Source: Polyangia bacterium
GTDB taxonomy: Bacteria; Myxococcota_A; Polyangia; Polyangiales; Polyangiaceae
DNA length: 7,600 nt
Assembly (NCBI GenBank): GCA_030433055.1
Contig: JAUILJ010000372.1
Span: 1 to 7,600 of the forward strand
Direction: 5' to 3'
A model generated the notes under the pieces. The model was not told where the DNA came from, searched no databases, and saw nothing but the letters and a program-made list of their open reading frames with translations. The stretch's first letter is position 1. Each line of letters begins with the position of its first letter. Below, one piece after another: positions 6,497-7,600 of the stretch. The position numbers and the translations under genes are program-made.

Positions 6497-6527
6497 TGCG
6501 AAACACTCCGCGCGTGAGTGTTTCGCA
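6497..6527. promoter_or_regulatory. Perfect 12-bp inverted repeat upstream of the toroid-protein gene
   Basis: TGCGAAACACTC (6497-6508) and GAGTGTTTCGCA (6516-6527) are exact reverse complements separated by the seven bases CGCGCGT. The element ends six bases before the Shine-Dalgarno GGAG and 19 bases before the ATG at 6547. No T-run follows, so a terminator is less likely than a dimeric repressor operator or a leader hairpin near the ribosome site. No regulator gene is adjacent in the window. The repeat itself is certain; its role is inferred. Confidence 0.75.
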
Positions 6528-6533
6528 GTTGCC

Positions 6534-6537
6534 GGAG
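6534..6537 (+). promoter_or_regulatory. Ribosome binding site that decides the start at 6547
   Basis: GGAG sits nine bases before the ATG at 6547. The longer in-frame extension from a TTG at 6400 has no such site, has poorer third-position G/C bias, and would place the 12-bp inverted repeat inside the coding sequence. Confidence 0.5.
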
Positions 6538-6546
6538 TTCGACTAC

Positions 6547-7554
6547 ATGGCAACGTGGAACGCCGCTCGGCGGTGCTTTGACTCCGAGCAGTGCCCACCA
6601 GCGCTGCGCTTCTGGGCGTTGACTGAGCTAGGGGCAGTGTCAGACGTGATCCCCTTTCCGGTTCAGGAGATCCGGGAACAGGCTGCGCTCCGCAGTCTCT
6701 GCGATCGCCAACGTGGTGATGGTAGCTTCGGGGAAAAGGACGCGCCCGCTGGCAGAATCCTGCCAAGTCTATGGGCTCTCCGATCCCTGACCGACCTGGG
6801 CGCTACTGCAGATCTGGAAGCGTGGGCCAGTTGCGCAGATTTTCTGCACGAGAATGCGGTACATGAGGGTGGGTTCGCATTTGACGGTCGCCGGGACGGA
6901 GTGTTGAGCTGCTATACTGGGATCTTTGCGTCACTTCTGCTCCGCGGCGCCGACCGCAGAGTGTGCTCTCCGGGCGCAACGCGTGAGAAATTCCGCGCGG
7001 ATGCCCATGCTTGCCTGGACTGGCTGGAGGCATATCAAAGCGTCCGCTATCGAGAGCGTGATTTTCGCGACTCAAGGGCTGCGGAGTGGGGAAGCTACCT
7101 GGAGCGGCGATTCGGGGGTTGCTTTGCGGCAACAAGCTGCCTGAGCGGTGTGGTTCGCGCGGGCGAGGCGCTGCTCCTGGGGGAGCGCCTCGCCCTGCTG
7201 CCTGCAATTCGAGAGTACCTGCTCGAACGGCATGTTTACCAACGACGTGACGGGGGTGTGATCCCGCTCTGGAGCAAGCGCGCCGTCGATGAAGCACGGG
7301 CTGCGGCCTGGCTGAGCTCATCCTTTCCGCTCTACTACCACGTGGACCTTCTGGAGGCGCTCCACGTTGTGACCGCGTCAGGGGGTTATGACCCGCGTCT
7401 GACGGATGCTGTCTTGCTGGTTTGCGGCAAACGGCTAGCAGATGGGACCTGGTCCCTAGAGCACAAGACACGGAATGAGTTCATGTACGCACCAGACCGT
7501 GTCTCTCGAAAGCGGGGAAGCCGCTGGGCAACGTTCCGACGAGTCTCAGGGTAG
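6547..7554 (+). CDS. Prenyltransferase/terpene-cyclase-like alpha-alpha toroid protein
   Basis: This 335-aa protein resembles a poorly characterised bacterial family in the squalene-cyclase / protein-prenyltransferase toroid superfamily, whose members are often labelled prenyltransferase or, misleadingly, NifH-like. Visible signs are helical repeats with the QW-like motif QRGDGSFG (55-62), an LSCYTG segment, a GGCFAATSCLSG segment, FPLYYHVDLLEALHV, and DPRLTDAVL followed by LADGTWSLE. In this family the last stretch usually leads to SRWxTxRALRVL; here it reads SRWATFR and then stops after four more residues. The DxDD acid of class II terpene cyclases is not present, so cyclase activity is doubtful. 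The Cys and His residues might bind metal, as in protein prenyltransferases, but this is inference. It appears soluble, with no signal peptide. It lies 209 bases after the membrane-protein gene and probably has its own promoter. Confidence 0.85.
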   Translation: MATWNAARRCFDSEQCPPALRFWALTELGAVSDVIPFPVQEIREQAALRSLCDRQRGDGSFGEKDAPAGRILPSLWALRSLTDLGATADLEAWASCADFLHENAVHEGGFAFDGRRDGVLSCYTGIFASLLLRGADRRVCSPGATREKFRADAHACLDWLEAYQSVRYRERDFRDSRAAEWGSYLERRFGGCFAATSCLSGVVRAGEALLLGERLALLPAIREYLLERHVYQRRDGGVIPLWSKRAVDEARAAAWLSSSFPLYYHVDLLEALHVVTASGGYDPRLTDAVLLVCGKRLADGTWSLEHKTRNEFMYAPDRVSRKRGSRWATFRRVSG

Positions 7555-7600
7555 TTGTCGCGTAGTTCGATATCCGTGTTCGTCAGAGCGGCGTCAAGCG

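Noticed and set aside
6400..6546. N-terminal extension of the toroid protein from a TTG at 6400
   Set aside because: No ribosome site, weaker third-position G/C bias, no family-like sequence, and the 12-bp inverted repeat would fall inside it; the ATG at 6547 has a well-spaced GGAG.

Overview
The window is GC-rich DNA with strong third-position G/C bias. It carries a serine/threonine kinase whose catalytic loop reads HRDVSPQN, and a secreted-type Cys-rich protein tail; both are familiar from myxobacteria (Myxococcota, Polyangia-like). That placement is an inference from gene style; there is no rRNA or marker gene here. I see no tRNA, rRNA, CRISPR array, transposase or phage gene.

Layout. (1) 3-191 (+) is the C-terminal end of a Cys-rich protein. 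It converges on a 439-aa lipoprotein of unknown function at 228-1547 (-), and a GC-rich hairpin lies at the junction. (2) A divergent spacer of about 370 bases separates the lipoprotein from a Ser/Thr protein kinase (1919-3121, +) that ends in a single membrane helix. (3) A two-gene minus-strand operon follows: a calcineurin-like metallophosphoesterase lipoprotein (3849-4682), then an outer-membrane beta-barrel-like protein (3204-3852). The two overlap by ATGA, and the second reading frame is broken by a one-base shift near its middle. (4) Diverging from that operon is a plus-strand pair: a 59-aa single-helix membrane protein (4920-5099), easily missed because of its size, overlapping by ATGA a 413-aa protein with about six membrane helices and a C-terminal domain that resembles ExbD/TolR (5096-6337). 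(5) Last is an alpha/alpha-toroid protein of the prenyltransferase/terpene-cyclase-like superfamily (6547-7554), preceded by a perfect 12-bp inverted repeat just upstream of its Shine-Dalgarno sequence.

How the genes work together. Nothing forms a complete recognised pathway. The theme is envelope biology: two lipoproteins, one outer-membrane barrel, two inner-membrane proteins and a membrane-anchored kinase. Two pairs look translationally coupled, phosphoesterase with barrel and small membrane protein with large membrane protein. These two pairs share one divergent control region (4683-4919) and are the best candidates for an undescribed functional unit, although no function can be assigned from sequence alone. 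The strongest unexplained non-coding signal is the 12-bp inverted repeat at 6497-6527.
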